Of a DNA stretch of 26,334 nt, positions 9,379 to 16,985 are shown in pieces (the first letter of the stretch is position 1; the number at the start of each line of letters is the position of its first letter). Below the pieces are notes generated by a model. It was not told where the DNA came from and made no database searches. It saw only the letters and a list, made by a program, of their open reading frames with translations. The stretch is from contig JAITIB010000035.1 in the NCBI GenBank assembly GCA_031279675.1, positions 1 to 26,334 of the forward strand. The letters are read 5' to 3'. The position numbers and the translations under genes were made by a program. Origin of the DNA: Puniceicoccales bacterium. Lineage in GTDB: Bacteria; Verrucomicrobiota; Verrucomicrobiia; Opitutales; UBA953.

Positions 9379-10491
9379 ATGAAATTTAAAAACATCCTTT
9401 TTCTCATTTTCCCGGCAGCCACTCTTGCGGGCGGGTTCTTTTTCCTGCGTGAACTCGCCGTCCCGGAGGTTGCCGTCGCCACCGTCACGCGCGGCACTGC
9501 GACGCTTACCGCCACCGGCAATGTCACCGTCATACCGGCGCTGGAGGCCCAAGTCAGGGCGACGGAAAAGGGCACTGTGATCGAGTTCGAACACAAGGAG
9601 GGGGACAGGGTCAAGAAAGGTGACCTTATTGCGCGGCTTGATGCGGGGAATCTGCCGTTTCAGTTGCAACAGCTTGAGAACAATCTGGCGCGCTTGCGCG
9701 AACGCCGCAAAATCGGGCCTTCGGCGCAGGCCACCCGCGACTACGTGCGGGGTGAAATGGAGGCGAGCGAGAAACTCCACGGCAAGGGCTATCTCACCGG
9801 GTCGGCACTGCTCGACGTCAAGGCGCGCCTCGCGCGCATGGACGTGGATTTGCTGATAGAGCGGATCAACCTCGATTACGACGAGCGCGGCCTTGAGATT
9901 CAGGTGGCGCAGCTCAGGGATCAGCTTGGGCGTTACGAGATGCGCGCCCCGCTTGACGGCGTGATCATGACCCCGGCGTGTGTGCGGGGGGACATCGTTT
10001 TTGCCGGAAACAGCATCACGAAGATCTCCAGCACGCGCAAACTTGTCAAAGTGGAGGTCAATCAGGACGATCTTGCCGCCGTGCGCGCGAGCACGCGTGT
10101 CAGCGTCACGTTTGCGGCCCACAATGGCAGTTATGAGGGCGTGGTGGACAACCTTGTCCCCGTGGGGGACAGCAAGACGCAGCGTTTCACGGTTTTTCTA
10201 AAAATGAAAACCCTCCCCGAAGGTCTCCTGAGCGGGCAGACGGGGGAGGCCGCGTTCATTGCGAATCAGCGTGCCAACGCGCTGCTCGTTCCCGTCAACG
10301 CGCTCATGGGGGAGAGTGTGTATGTGGTGCGCGAGGGGAGGACGCAGCGGCGCAAGGTTGAGACCGGCTACATTTCCGTCCTCACCGCCGAGATTCGGTC
10401 CGGGCTGGAGGCGGGCGAGCAAGTCGTCGTGCGCGACGTGGATTTGCAACGCGACGGCGCGCGCGTCCAACCAAAGTCCGTCCAGCGATGA
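9379..10491 (+). CDS. HlyD/MacA-like periplasmic adaptor subunit
   Basis: A 370-residue membrane fusion protein bridging an inner-membrane transporter and the outer-membrane channel. It opens with a hydrophobic anchor (residues ~5-23, ILFLIFPAATLAGGFFFL). The biotinyl-lipoyl-like half motif GTVIEFEHKEGDRVKKGDLIARLD follows near 57-80, then a helical hairpin around 90-170, then the second half motif (MRAPLDGVIM) and beta-barrel regions with a typical C-terminal permuted domain (YISVLTAEIRSGLEAGEQVV). The ATG at 9379 is chosen over a TTG nine bases earlier. Its stop overlaps the permease start by four bases (ATGA), which implies translational coupling. Confidence 0.92.
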   Translation: MKFKNILFLIFPAATLAGGFFFLRELAVPEVAVATVTRGTATLTATGNVTVIPALEAQVRATEKGTVIEFEHKEGDRVKKGDLIARLDAGNLPFQLQQLENNLARLRERRKIGPSAQATRDYVRGEMEASEKLHGKGYLTGSALLDVKARLARMDVDLLIERINLDYDERGLEIQVAQLRDQLGRYEMRAPLDGVIMTPACVRGDIVFAGNSITKISSTRKLVKVEVNQDDLAAVRASTRVSVTFAAHNGSYEGVVDNLVPVGDSKTQRFTVFLKMKTLPEGLLSGQTGEAAFIANQRANALLVPVNALMGESVYVVREGRTQRRKVETGYISVLTAEIRSGLEAGEQVVVRDVDLQRDGARVQPKSVQR

Positions 10492-11735
10492 CAACCAATT
10501 GCCAGATCGCGCTGCGCTTTCTCCTGCACAAAAAACGGGCGATGTTGATGACGCTTGGCGGCATAACCTTCGGGGTCGCGTTTTTCATCCTCGCGCAGGC
10601 GCAAACGAGCGGGTTTGAGCAATTTTTCATCCGGACGCTCCTTGCCACCGACAGTGCGTTGCGCATTTCCGACCGGTTTCAGGAGACGGTGGCCTCGCGC
10701 ACGCTTGCCGCCACCGGGACGCACGACGCGGTCCGCGTCGAGACACTGCGCAGATACGTCGAGGGCGTGGAATACCCGGGGCGGATCAAGGCATTGCTGG
10801 CCGGCATCCCCGAGGTCACCGGGGTTGCCGAGGTTTTGCGCGGCAACGCCGCCTTTGTGAGCGATTTCCGCCGCTGGGACGCCCAGGCGTTCGGGATCAA
10901 TCTGCGTGAATTTCGCAGGGTTACGAATCTCGACGGGCAGATTATCGCGGGGATGCTGTCCGATTTTGAAAAAGCGCCGAACGGAGTGCTTGTCGGCTCC
11001 GTTCTTGCGCAACGCACCAATGTGCGCCCGGGCGATGTCGCGACACTCACCTCCGCGGGCAGCACGCAGCGGTGCGTGGTGTCGGGGATATTCGAGACCG
11101 GCATCGGCGACATCGACAAGGCCCGCGTGATCATGCACCTGCCTGCCGCGCGCTCGCTGCTGGCGCGCCCGTTTGGGGCGAGCTATCTGCAGGTCTCGGT
11201 TGCCGATCCCGGGCGTGCCCCGGCGATTGCCGAACGGTTGCAAAGCCCGCTCCTAAACCATGCCGTGTCCCCGTGGCAGAGGCGTGAGAAGATGTGGCTG
11301 GAGGTGTTCCGTTTTCTGCAGTATTCATCGGCGATAACGGTGACCACGATCATTGTCGTCTCCGCGCTGGGGATGTTCAACACGCTCGCGATGCTGGTCA
11401 TCGAGAAGACGAAGGAGATAGCGATTTTGCGTTCCTGCGGTTTTTCAAAGGGGGACGTCACGCGGATATTTCTCTGGCTGGGCTGGATGGTCATCATGGC
11501 GGGCGCGGGGCTGGGGTGCGCGCTCGGGGCGCTGCTGACGTGGGCCACGGGGAGGATTCCCCTGCGCATCCGCGGGATATTTTCGACGGACCATTTTATC
11601 GTCAACTGGGATGGCACGCATTACGTGGCGGCAGTTTTGACGGCGGTGGTGGTGGTGTCCATTGCGAGTTATTTCCCCGCGCGCCGGGCCTCGCGCATCG
11701 AGCCCGGGGAGATTATCCGGGGCGCCTCGTCGTGA
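10488..11735 (+). CDS. FtsX/MacB-type ABC transporter permease
   Basis: A 415-residue inner-membrane permease of the FtsX superfamily. One N-terminal transmembrane helix (residues ~18-38, after a basic stretch LHKKRA) is followed by a large periplasmic MacB-like domain up to about residue 265. Three C-terminal helices then appear (around 278-305, 325-350 and 378-398). The sequence NTLAMLVIEKTKEIAILRSCGFSKGDV between the helices is the coupling region that normally touches an ATPase, and the end PARRASRIEPGEIIRG is a family hallmark. There is no ATP-binding domain in this protein and no ATPase gene beside it, which is unusual for such an operon. Confidence 0.92.
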   Translation: MTTNCQIALRFLLHKKRAMLMTLGGITFGVAFFILAQAQTSGFEQFFIRTLLATDSALRISDRFQETVASRTLAATGTHDAVRVETLRRYVEGVEYPGRIKALLAGIPEVTGVAEVLRGNAAFVSDFRRWDAQAFGINLREFRRVTNLDGQIIAGMLSDFEKAPNGVLVGSVLAQRTNVRPGDVATLTSAGSTQRCVVSGIFETGIGDIDKARVIMHLPAARSLLARPFGASYLQVSVADPGRAPAIAERLQSPLLNHAVSPWQRREKMWLEVFRFLQYSSAITVTTIIVVSALGMFNTLAMLVIEKTKEIAILRSCGFSKGDVTRIFLWLGWMVIMAGAGLGCALGALLTWATGRIPLRIRGIFSTDHFIVNWDGTHYVAAVLTAVVVVSIASYFPARRASRIEPGEIIRGASS

Positions 11736-11780
11736 GGTTTTTTCTCGCCATGCCTTGGGCGGCTTGTGTTTTCCGGGCGC

Positions 11781-12443
11781 ATGAAACCTGCTCTCGCAGT
11801 CATGGCCCTGTTTGCCGTCGCATTCGCGCTGCCGTGGCTGTCCCTTCAAGGCGTCCGGCGTGCGTGGAAGCGCGATCGGCGCGTGCCCTCGGCATCGGGC
11901 TGCAGTGGCGCGGTATTTGCGGCGCTCGTGTTGCGCAGGGCGCGGGTGCGCGACGTGGGTGTTGTGGAGGGCGGGAAGTTGTTTTACGAGCGGTTCAATG
12001 CCGCCGCCGGCGATGTTGTGCTTAGCCGTGCGGTGCATGGCGGGCGCACTGTCGGGGCGCTTGCCCATGCCGCGTTGGGCGCCGGGTGCGCGCTGCAGCA
12101 TTTGGGGGGCGACAAGTCCTGGCGGCGTCTTGTGTATTGGGCGCAGACCCAGTGCCTGCTTGCCAATGCTTTGCCTGTGCTGGGCGGGCTGCTTTTGCTG
12201 CACCCCGCGCGGTGGCGTTACATTCCCGTGCTTGCGCTGCTCATGTTCCTGATCGCGGGCATTCAGGTGCTGACATTTCCCGCCGTTCGTGCCGCGGCGG
12301 CGCGGGCGCGGGGGATCGTCCTTGGGCACCATTTGTTGCCGCCGGACGAGCTGCCCGCCTTTGATCGTGCGCTGAAGGCCGCGGCGGAGCGTCATCTTGC
12401 GGCGCCGCTGCTGGATTGTTTCTGGCTGCGGTGGTTGTTTTGA
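11781..12443 (+). CDS. YugP-like membrane zinc-peptidase homologue lacking its zinc site
   Basis: A 220-residue membrane protein aligning end to end with the neutral zinc metallopeptidase family PF04298 (YugP). It has an N-terminal membrane segment, RVPSASGCSGA (family: RxxTxSGxTGAEVA), GRTVGALAHAALGAGCALQH (family: GRSxAAVxVAAHEVGHALQH), then two hydrophobic segments and FPAVRAAAARARGIVLGHHLLPPDEL (family: LPVEFDASRRA). The decisive HExxH is replaced by LGAGC, so both zinc histidines and the catalytic Glu are gone, and the Glu in the later LPVEF motif is also lost. The reading frame is intact, so this is a pseudoenzyme rather than an obvious pseudogene. It starts 45 bases after the permease stop and may be co-transcribed. 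ATG at 11781; an in-frame GTG lies at 11766. Confidence 0.75.
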   Translation: MKPALAVMALFAVAFALPWLSLQGVRRAWKRDRRVPSASGCSGAVFAALVLRRARVRDVGVVEGGKLFYERFNAAAGDVVLSRAVHGGRTVGALAHAALGAGCALQHLGGDKSWRRLVYWAQTQCLLANALPVLGGLLLLHPARWRYIPVLALLMFLIAGIQVLTFPAVRAAAARARGIVLGHHLLPPDELPAFDRALKAAAERHLAAPLLDCFWLRWLF

Positions 12444-12487
12444 CCTGTGCGTGATTCGAGGGAGGGGATGGAGGGTGTTTCTTGGAG

Positions 12488-12516
12488 TTGACATTATTGT
12501 GACATTTCGCAACACG
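12488..12516 (+). promoter_or_regulatory. Possible promoter of the TRL-like lipoprotein
   Basis: A perfect TTGACA -35 box lies at 12488-12493, followed by an AT-rich spacer. The region 17 bases downstream (AACACG) is a poor -10, so the call is weak. The location, about 90 bases before the lipoprotein start and after the stop of the preceding gene, is suitable. Confidence 0.25.
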
Positions 12517-12606
12517 TGTCGCTGTTTTACCGCCGGGGTGGCTCGGCCCGGAGGTGAGACACTCAACAAACCTCTTCGAGTCGCTTTCAAATACATCAAC
12601 AAAACC

Positions 12607-12915
12607 ATGAAAAACACACTCCTCGCAGTCACAGCATTGTCTGGCGCGGCATTCCTCGCCGGTTGCGCGGCGCCCGATCATTACGGCGCGCTCTTCAGCA
12701 ACACGACCCATGCCAAGGGGCTTACCAACAATACGATTGGCAGCAAGACCGGCCAGGCCAAGCTGACCAACATACTGGGTATTGCCGAAGGTGATGCTTC
12801 GCTGAAGGCCGCCGCCAAGGCGGGCAACATCACGAAGGTCGCCACCGTGGATGTTCACATCAAAAACATCCTTGGCGTTTATTCCGAAACGACCCTGATC
12901 GTCACCGGCGAATAA
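12607..12915 (+). CDS. TRL-like family lipoprotein
   Basis: A 102-residue exported lipoprotein. MKNTLLAVTALSGAAFLAGC is a signal peptide ending in the lipobox FLAGC, with Cys at residue 20. The mature part contains SNTTHAKGLTNNTIGSKTGQ and ILGIAEGDASLKAAAKAGNITKVATVD, the pattern of the TRL-like family (PF13146), which also occurs in related bacterial small lipoproteins where GxAxGDAS and AxxxGxITKV are conserved. The function of this family is not established. It stands alone, with an intrinsic terminator directly after it, so it is probably a single-gene transcript. Confidence 0.87.
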   Translation: MKNTLLAVTALSGAAFLAGCAAPDHYGALFSNTTHAKGLTNNTIGSKTGQAKLTNILGIAEGDASLKAAAKAGNITKVATVDVHIKNILGVYSETTLIVTGE

Positions 12916-12939
12916 TCCGTCAAGGTTTGACAAAAACAG

Positions 12940-12965
12940 GGCGCCCGCAGGGGCGCCTTTTTTTT
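12940..12965 (+). terminator. Intrinsic terminator after the TRL-like lipoprotein
   Basis: Perfect 7-bp GC-only stem GGCGCCC (12940-12946) and GGGCGCC (12951-12957) around a GCAG loop, followed directly by eight T (12958-12965). It lies 24 bases after the lipoprotein stop. This is the clearest rho-independent terminator in the window. Confidence 0.95.
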
Positions 12966-13035
12966 GTTGCCCCGGCTCGGGTGGCGGGGCGTGTCCAATA
13001 TTGCCAAGGGGCGGGCGCGTGTCCTTTGTCGGCGC

Positions 13036-13422
13036 ATGGACAATTCATTGCAGGCGCATTTTCCTGTTCTCATCCAGGTGGCCATCGGGGTGGCGCTGCC
13101 TGTTGTCATCCTCGTTGCCAGCCATGTTTTCGGGCAGCGTGCGCGTGCGAATGCGGTGAAGGACTCGGCTTACGAGTGCGGGGTCCTGGCGGACGCCACC
13201 GCGGGGCCGCACGCGCGTTTTGCGGTGAAATTTTATGTCACGGCGATGCTGTTCATACTGTTCGACATCGAGCTTGTTTTCCTGCTTCCCTGCGCGATGG
13301 TTTATCGCGAGTTTGCCGCGGCGGACGTGGCGGGCGTCATTCCGCTCGGTGTGTTTTTCGGCCTGATCGTGACCGGGCTTCTCTACGAGGTGCGCAAGGG
13401 CGCGCTGGCTTGGGAGCGGTGA
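13036..13422 (+). CDS. nuoA: NADH-quinone oxidoreductase subunit A
   Basis: A 128-residue membrane subunit of respiratory complex I. Three transmembrane helices are visible (around 9-30, 62-85 and 95-118). The conserved loop DSAYECGV, with the invariant Cys of the NuoA/ND3 loop, and RFAVKFYVTAMLFILFDIEL with its conserved acidic residues are diagnostic. The ATG at 13036 gives the standard N-terminus. Unusually, no nuoB or other complex I gene follows; the next gene is a cyclase fusion 39 bases downstream. Either the nuo genes are dispersed in this genome or this is a separate copy. Confidence 0.93.
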   Translation: MDNSLQAHFPVLIQVAIGVALPVVILVASHVFGQRARANAVKDSAYECGVLADATAGPHARFAVKFYVTAMLFILFDIELVFLLPCAMVYREFAAADVAGVIPLGVFFGLIVTGLLYEVRKGALAWER

Positions 13423-13433
13423 GCTCGCGGGGA

Positions 13434-13445
13434 GGAAAATTTTCC
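13434..13445. repeat. 12-bp perfect palindrome before the cyclase gene
   Basis: GGAAAATTTTCC is self-complementary and lies in the 39-base gap between nuoA and the cyclase fusion gene, ending 16 bases before the ATG at 13462. It overlaps the purine-rich stretch GGGGAGGAAAA that might act as a distant ribosome-binding site. It could be an operator or chance. Confidence 0.3.
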
Positions 13446-13461
13446 AAAAACAATCCGAGTC

Positions 13462-14832
13462 ATGCGCATCGACCGTTATCTTTTACCCAGCCGCATAGTT
13501 GACCTGAGGAGCCGGGATTTCCAGTCGGCCTTGCTTGAGTTGCTTGCGCTTTGCCCGGGTGTGGACAAGGGGGCGCTTACCGACCGGCATTTGCTTGAGC
13601 AGTTGTTGCAGCGTGAGCGGACGATCCCGACGCATTTGGATAATTCTGTCGCGCTCCCCCATGTGCGCGTCCCGATAAGGCAGAAATACATTTTTGCCGT
13701 CGGGCGTTGCCCCGAGGGCTTGAGCGAGTCGCCCGACAGCGAGGACAGGCGTGTGCGCATTCTTTTTCTCGTCCTCGCATCGAGCAGGGAGAAGTCCTAC
13801 CATGCGGTGCTCACAACGCTTGCGAGGGCGCTGGGGGAGCAGAGTGTTGTCGAGCGGCTGGAGCGGGCGGGAAGCCTCAGGGAATTTCGCAGTGAGATCC
13901 TGTCTGTCTTCAAGGGTGTTGCCAGCCAGACCTCGTCCCATGCAACCCGTTTCAACCGGCTCATGTTGCGCACGGCGCAGGGCATTGCCGCGGGGGCGGA
14001 CTGCACCTCGATATTCCTGTTTGTGGACACGTTTTCCTCCTGTGTGAAAATCGGACGTTTCCCCGTGGCGGGCATCAACACCGTTGTGGTGACGCAACGC
14101 GGGTATGAGATTCCCGCCGATGCCGGGGATGAGCCCGACACGATCGTTGTCCGCGCCTTCACGGGGCATCGACTTTCGCAACTGCGGAGCTCGTTGCTCG
14201 TCGGGCTCATGCGCGGGCTCATCAAGCCTGCGGAACGCGTTTGTTGCGTGGGCGGGCGCGCGGGCAGCGACAAGCTCGACACCATTCTCGTCGTGGATGT
14301 GGCGAACGAGTTTCCCTCCATTCTCTCGAACCACGTGAGTGACCTCCTGCCCTCCGGCGTGAACGCGGAGGTGCTCGAACGCGCGCTGGGCATTGCCACC
14401 GAGCTCGCCGTCGAGGGGCGCGAGGGCAAGCCCATCGGGTGCATCCTCGTCATCGGGGACCGCAGACAAATCAACGCCCACACCAAGCCCCTCATCCTGA
14501 ACCCCTTCTACGGTTACAACGAGGAGGATCGCAACATCCTGAGCCCCTTCATGGATGAGACGGTCAAGGAGCTTTCATCGATCGATGGCGCGTTCATAAT
14601 CAACGGTGACGGTGTCATCGAGAGTGCGGGCACGATGCTTACGGCGCACGAGCAAACCCCGATCCGCCCCTTGCCCGGCGGGCTTGGGACGCGGCACGTT
14701 GCCGCGTGCGCCATCTCGGTGGCGGCGGACTGCATTGCCATTGCGGTCTCGTCGAGCACGGGGCAGGTGACGCTCTTCCGCAAAGGCGAGCCCATCGCGC
14801 TGCTCGACCGTGCCGTGAACAGGGTCTTGTAA
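13462..14832 (+). CDS. PTS EIIA - PK_C-like - diadenylate cyclase fusion
   Basis: A 456-residue protein with three regions. Residues ~5-150 match a fructose/nitrogen-type PTS EIIA domain: NSVALPHVRV carries the phospho-accepting His near residue 67, and ILFLVLASSREKSYHAVLTTLARAL is the usual later segment. Residues ~160-330 resemble the pyruvate-kinase C-like domain of archaeal-type DacZ cyclases. Residues ~340-450 form a DisA_N (DAC) domain: LILNPF, IDGAFIINGDGVIESAG with the catalytic DGA motif at 375-377, and LGTRHVAACAIS, where the usual RHR is RHV at 411-413. DAC domains make c-di-AMP from two ATP. I infer that EIIA phosphorylation could report carbon or nitrogen status to the cyclase. 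Cytoplasmic; no membrane segment. Confidence 0.87.
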   Translation: MRIDRYLLPSRIVDLRSRDFQSALLELLALCPGVDKGALTDRHLLEQLLQRERTIPTHLDNSVALPHVRVPIRQKYIFAVGRCPEGLSESPDSEDRRVRILFLVLASSREKSYHAVLTTLARALGEQSVVERLERAGSLREFRSEILSVFKGVASQTSSHATRFNRLMLRTAQGIAAGADCTSIFLFVDTFSSCVKIGRFPVAGINTVVVTQRGYEIPADAGDEPDTIVVRAFTGHRLSQLRSSLLVGLMRGLIKPAERVCCVGGRAGSDKLDTILVVDVANEFPSILSNHVSDLLPSGVNAEVLERALGIATELAVEGREGKPIGCILVIGDRRQINAHTKPLILNPFYGYNEEDRNILSPFMDETVKELSSIDGAFIINGDGVIESAGTMLTAHEQTPIRPLPGGLGTRHVAACAISVAADCIAIAVSSSTGQVTLFRKGEPIALLDRAVNRVL

Positions 14833-15057
14833 AATGCCCTCCGGATGCGTCGAAACTTGTGCGGGGAGGGGAAAAAGGTCTTCAAACCTGCCGGCAGAGT
14901 GACGTTTGGAGGCGACGCGGGTGCTTCAGCAAGGCGGGCATGAGGTGGGCTTCAAAAATTTGATGTTCGTGGCGGGGGCGTGCCACAAGTCTATCGTGAG
15001 TTTTGTCGGACGTTTTCAGACTTCCCCCGATTGCCATTGCTTTGTTTAATTCGCCCC
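14833..15057. other. Intergenic region before the defence-type island
   Basis: 225 bases with no recognisable gene. Arms CCCTCC (14837-14842) and GGAGGG (14865-14870) could form a long-loop hairpin just after the cyclase stop, but no T tract follows. The promoter for the DUF488 gene should be here; none is convincing. Confidence 0.35.
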
Positions 15058-15963
15058 ATGCTTTTTGTTCGCCAGCGTTTACTTCTTTCCCTGCTCGATT
15101 CGTTGGGAGGCTCTGTCGCGTCCACTGACTTCAAAAAATTGCTTTTTCTCTACGCCACGGAATGGGAACAGGAGCAAAGTTACGAATTTGTCCCTTACAA
15201 GTTTGGCTGCTTTTCCTTCACATCTTATGCCGACAAGCGAAAACTCGTGGAACAGGGTTTCCTTAATGAGGCAGTGGAACAAGGGGAGGAACGCTGGGAA
15301 CTTTCCGAAACCGGATGCCATGAGGCGGCGAGGGCAAGACCCTTGAGCGAACGGACGCGCCGTTTTGTCGCCGCCAATGTCGAACGGGGCGATGCGCTCA
15401 TCCGAAAAGTTTACCTGTGCCATCCTTATTATGCCACCCGCAGCGAAATCCTGAAACGGATCCTGCCTTCGGCGAATGAGCGGCAAAAGGTTGAGGAGGC
15501 GAGACCTGCTTTGCAGCCCCCCGGATTAACCACCATCGGTTATGAGGGACGCAGCCTTGAAAATTATTTGAACACCCTTTTGAGGGATTCCGTGACCCTG
15601 CTTTGCGATGTCCGGCGCAATCCCCTCAGCCGCAAATACGGATTTGCCAAACGCACGCTTTCCAACGCTTGCGAGAAAGTGGGCATCCGCTACGAGCACC
15701 TGCCGGAGCTGGGCATAGAATCCGAGGAGCGGCAGAAACTCAAAACACAGGACGACTACGACGCCCTTTTTGCCAGATACGAGCGCGACAGCCTGCCGCG
15801 CCAGACGGCGGCTCTTGGAAAGATTCGGGATTGGATTTTGAAGGACAACCAGCGTGTTGCCCTGACTTGCTTCGAAGCCCGGCACTGCCAATGCCACCGC
15901 CATTGTGTTGCGGAAGCATTGGAGCAATCAGGCATCCCGTCTCTCACTCCCAAACATTTATAG
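15058..15963 (+). CDS. DUF488-domain protein with an N-terminal helical extension
   Basis: A 301-residue protein. Residues ~1-95 contain TDFKKLLFLY and YEFVPYKFGCFSFTSYADKRKLVEQGFL, resembling the DUF4065/SocA-like fold (KLLYF..., YxFxPYxxGPFS...). Residues ~156-295 form DUF488: LTTIGYEGRSLENYLNTLL, LLCDVRRNPLSRKYGFAK and ALTCFEARHCQCHRHCVAEAL, where Cys/His-rich CHRH is a family hallmark. The biochemical activity of DUF488 is unsettled; these proteins recur in defence and nucleic-acid contexts. I chose the ATG at 15058; the frame is open from about 14980. The dual-OB gene starts 3 bases after its stop, so the two are surely a unit. Confidence 0.85.
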   Translation: MLFVRQRLLLSLLDSLGGSVASTDFKKLLFLYATEWEQEQSYEFVPYKFGCFSFTSYADKRKLVEQGFLNEAVEQGEERWELSETGCHEAARARPLSERTRRFVAANVERGDALIRKVYLCHPYYATRSEILKRILPSANERQKVEEARPALQPPGLTTIGYEGRSLENYLNTLLRDSVTLLCDVRRNPLSRKYGFAKRTLSNACEKVGIRYEHLPELGIESEERQKLKTQDDYDALFARYERDSLPRQTAALGKIRDWILKDNQRVALTCFEARHCQCHRHCVAEALEQSGIPSLTPKHL

Positions 15964-15966
15964 CCC

Positions 15967-16830
15967 ATGCCCCGAGAGCGCATCCTGATAACCGTCAAAA
16001 CCTATCCCACGCTTTCTAAAAAATACGGGGAAACGGTCTGCACCGCCGGGTTGCGCGAGAATGGCTCATGGGTGCGCATTTATCCGGTTCCGTTCCGCCG
16101 TCTGGAAGATCAACAACAATACGAGAAGTATGATTGGATAGAGGGCGATTTTGTTCGCAACACATCCGACCACAGACACGAAACGCTCCGTCCCGTGGAT
16201 GTGAGTAATATTATCAAGGCCGGAAAAATGGACACGGCGCATGGCTGGCGGGAGCGCAAGGCGTTGGTGTTGGGAAAGGCGCGCGTTGAAGACAAATTAA
16301 CGCCGCTTTGCGAGGCCATTAAGGAAACACCGGAAACCGCCGTTTCGCTTGCGGTTTTCAAACCCGCCCGACTGCTTGGGTTTGACTGGGAATCGGATGA
16401 CCGGGAATGGGACGGCGAACGCATGGCGGAGATGCGTGACAAAGCACGGCAATCGGAATTTGATTTTGCCGAAGCCGACGCATGGCGGCTCACATTCGAG
16501 ACGATTGCCAAACTGCCCTATAAATTCTTCTACAAATTCGAGGACGCGGACAAGAAGGTGCGCCGCTTGCAATTATTGGATTGGGAATGCGGGCAACTGT
16601 TTTGGAATTGTTTCCGGCGAACAAACGGGAAGCTCGACCTTCTTGGGCGGGAAAGCATGGCATTGGAAAAAGTGAAACAACGGTATTGGGACGAGCTCGC
16701 GCGAAAGGATATTCACTTTTTCATGGGGACATTGCAGCAGTTTCACGGCTATTCACCCAATCCGTGGAATATTATCGGCGTTTTTTACCCTCCGCATATG
16801 AATCAGTTGGAACTGGGATTGGGAGCCTGA
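15967..16830 (+). CDS. Dual OB-domain protein
   Basis: A 287-residue protein beginning ILITVKTYPTLSKKYGETVC followed by TAGLRENGSWVRIYPVPFR, the signature opening of the dual OB-domain family often found next to DUF488 genes. Conserved blocks continue with YEKYDWIEGDF, NTSDHRHETLRP, then a helical middle and a C-terminal region (KLPYKFFYKFEDADKKVRRLQLLDWECGQLF) that should form the second beta-rich unit. OB folds usually bind single-stranded nucleic acid or nucleotides; the ligand here is unknown. No membrane segment or signal peptide. The 3-nt gap after the DUF488 stop and lack of an own ribosome-binding site suggest translational coupling. Confidence 0.83.
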   Translation: MPRERILITVKTYPTLSKKYGETVCTAGLRENGSWVRIYPVPFRRLEDQQQYEKYDWIEGDFVRNTSDHRHETLRPVDVSNIIKAGKMDTAHGWRERKALVLGKARVEDKLTPLCEAIKETPETAVSLAVFKPARLLGFDWESDDREWDGERMAEMRDKARQSEFDFAEADAWRLTFETIAKLPYKFFYKFEDADKKVRRLQLLDWECGQLFWNCFRRTNGKLDLLGRESMALEKVKQRYWDELARKDIHFFMGTLQQFHGYSPNPWNIIGVFYPPHMNQLELGLGA

Positions 16831-16985
16831 AAGCGGCGATCCATGTCCGCGTATTCATATTTTGCGGCATTGCGGCGGGCGGGGCGTTTTTGGGCGAGGG
16901 GGGCGGTGAGGCCGGCGAGGAAGTTGCGGCGGTCGAGAGCGGTGGCGGAGGTGGTGTCGGGCACGGTGGTGTTGTTGGGAGACAT
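16803..16985 (-). CDS. Doubtful 60-aa ORF with a Tat-like motif
   Basis: A short minus-strand frame that overlaps the end of the dual-OB gene. It includes DRRNFLAGL, which resembles a twin-arginine signal motif, but the following segment is too short and too charged to be a signal peptide (APLAQKRPARR). It may be the leftover N-terminus of a Tat-exported protein, or not a gene at all. Confidence 0.2.
   Translation of the reverse strand: MSPNNTTVPDTTSATALDRRNFLAGLTAPLAQKRPARRNAAKYEYADMDRRFQAPNPSSN

Noticed and set aside
8659..10122. Long minus-strand open frame opposite the efflux genes.
   Set aside because: Antisense of two recognisable plus-strand genes; no domain visible.
14837..14870. 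Hairpin arms CCCTCC and GGAGGG after the cyclase stop as a terminator.
   Set aside because: The loop is long (22 bases) and no T tract follows.
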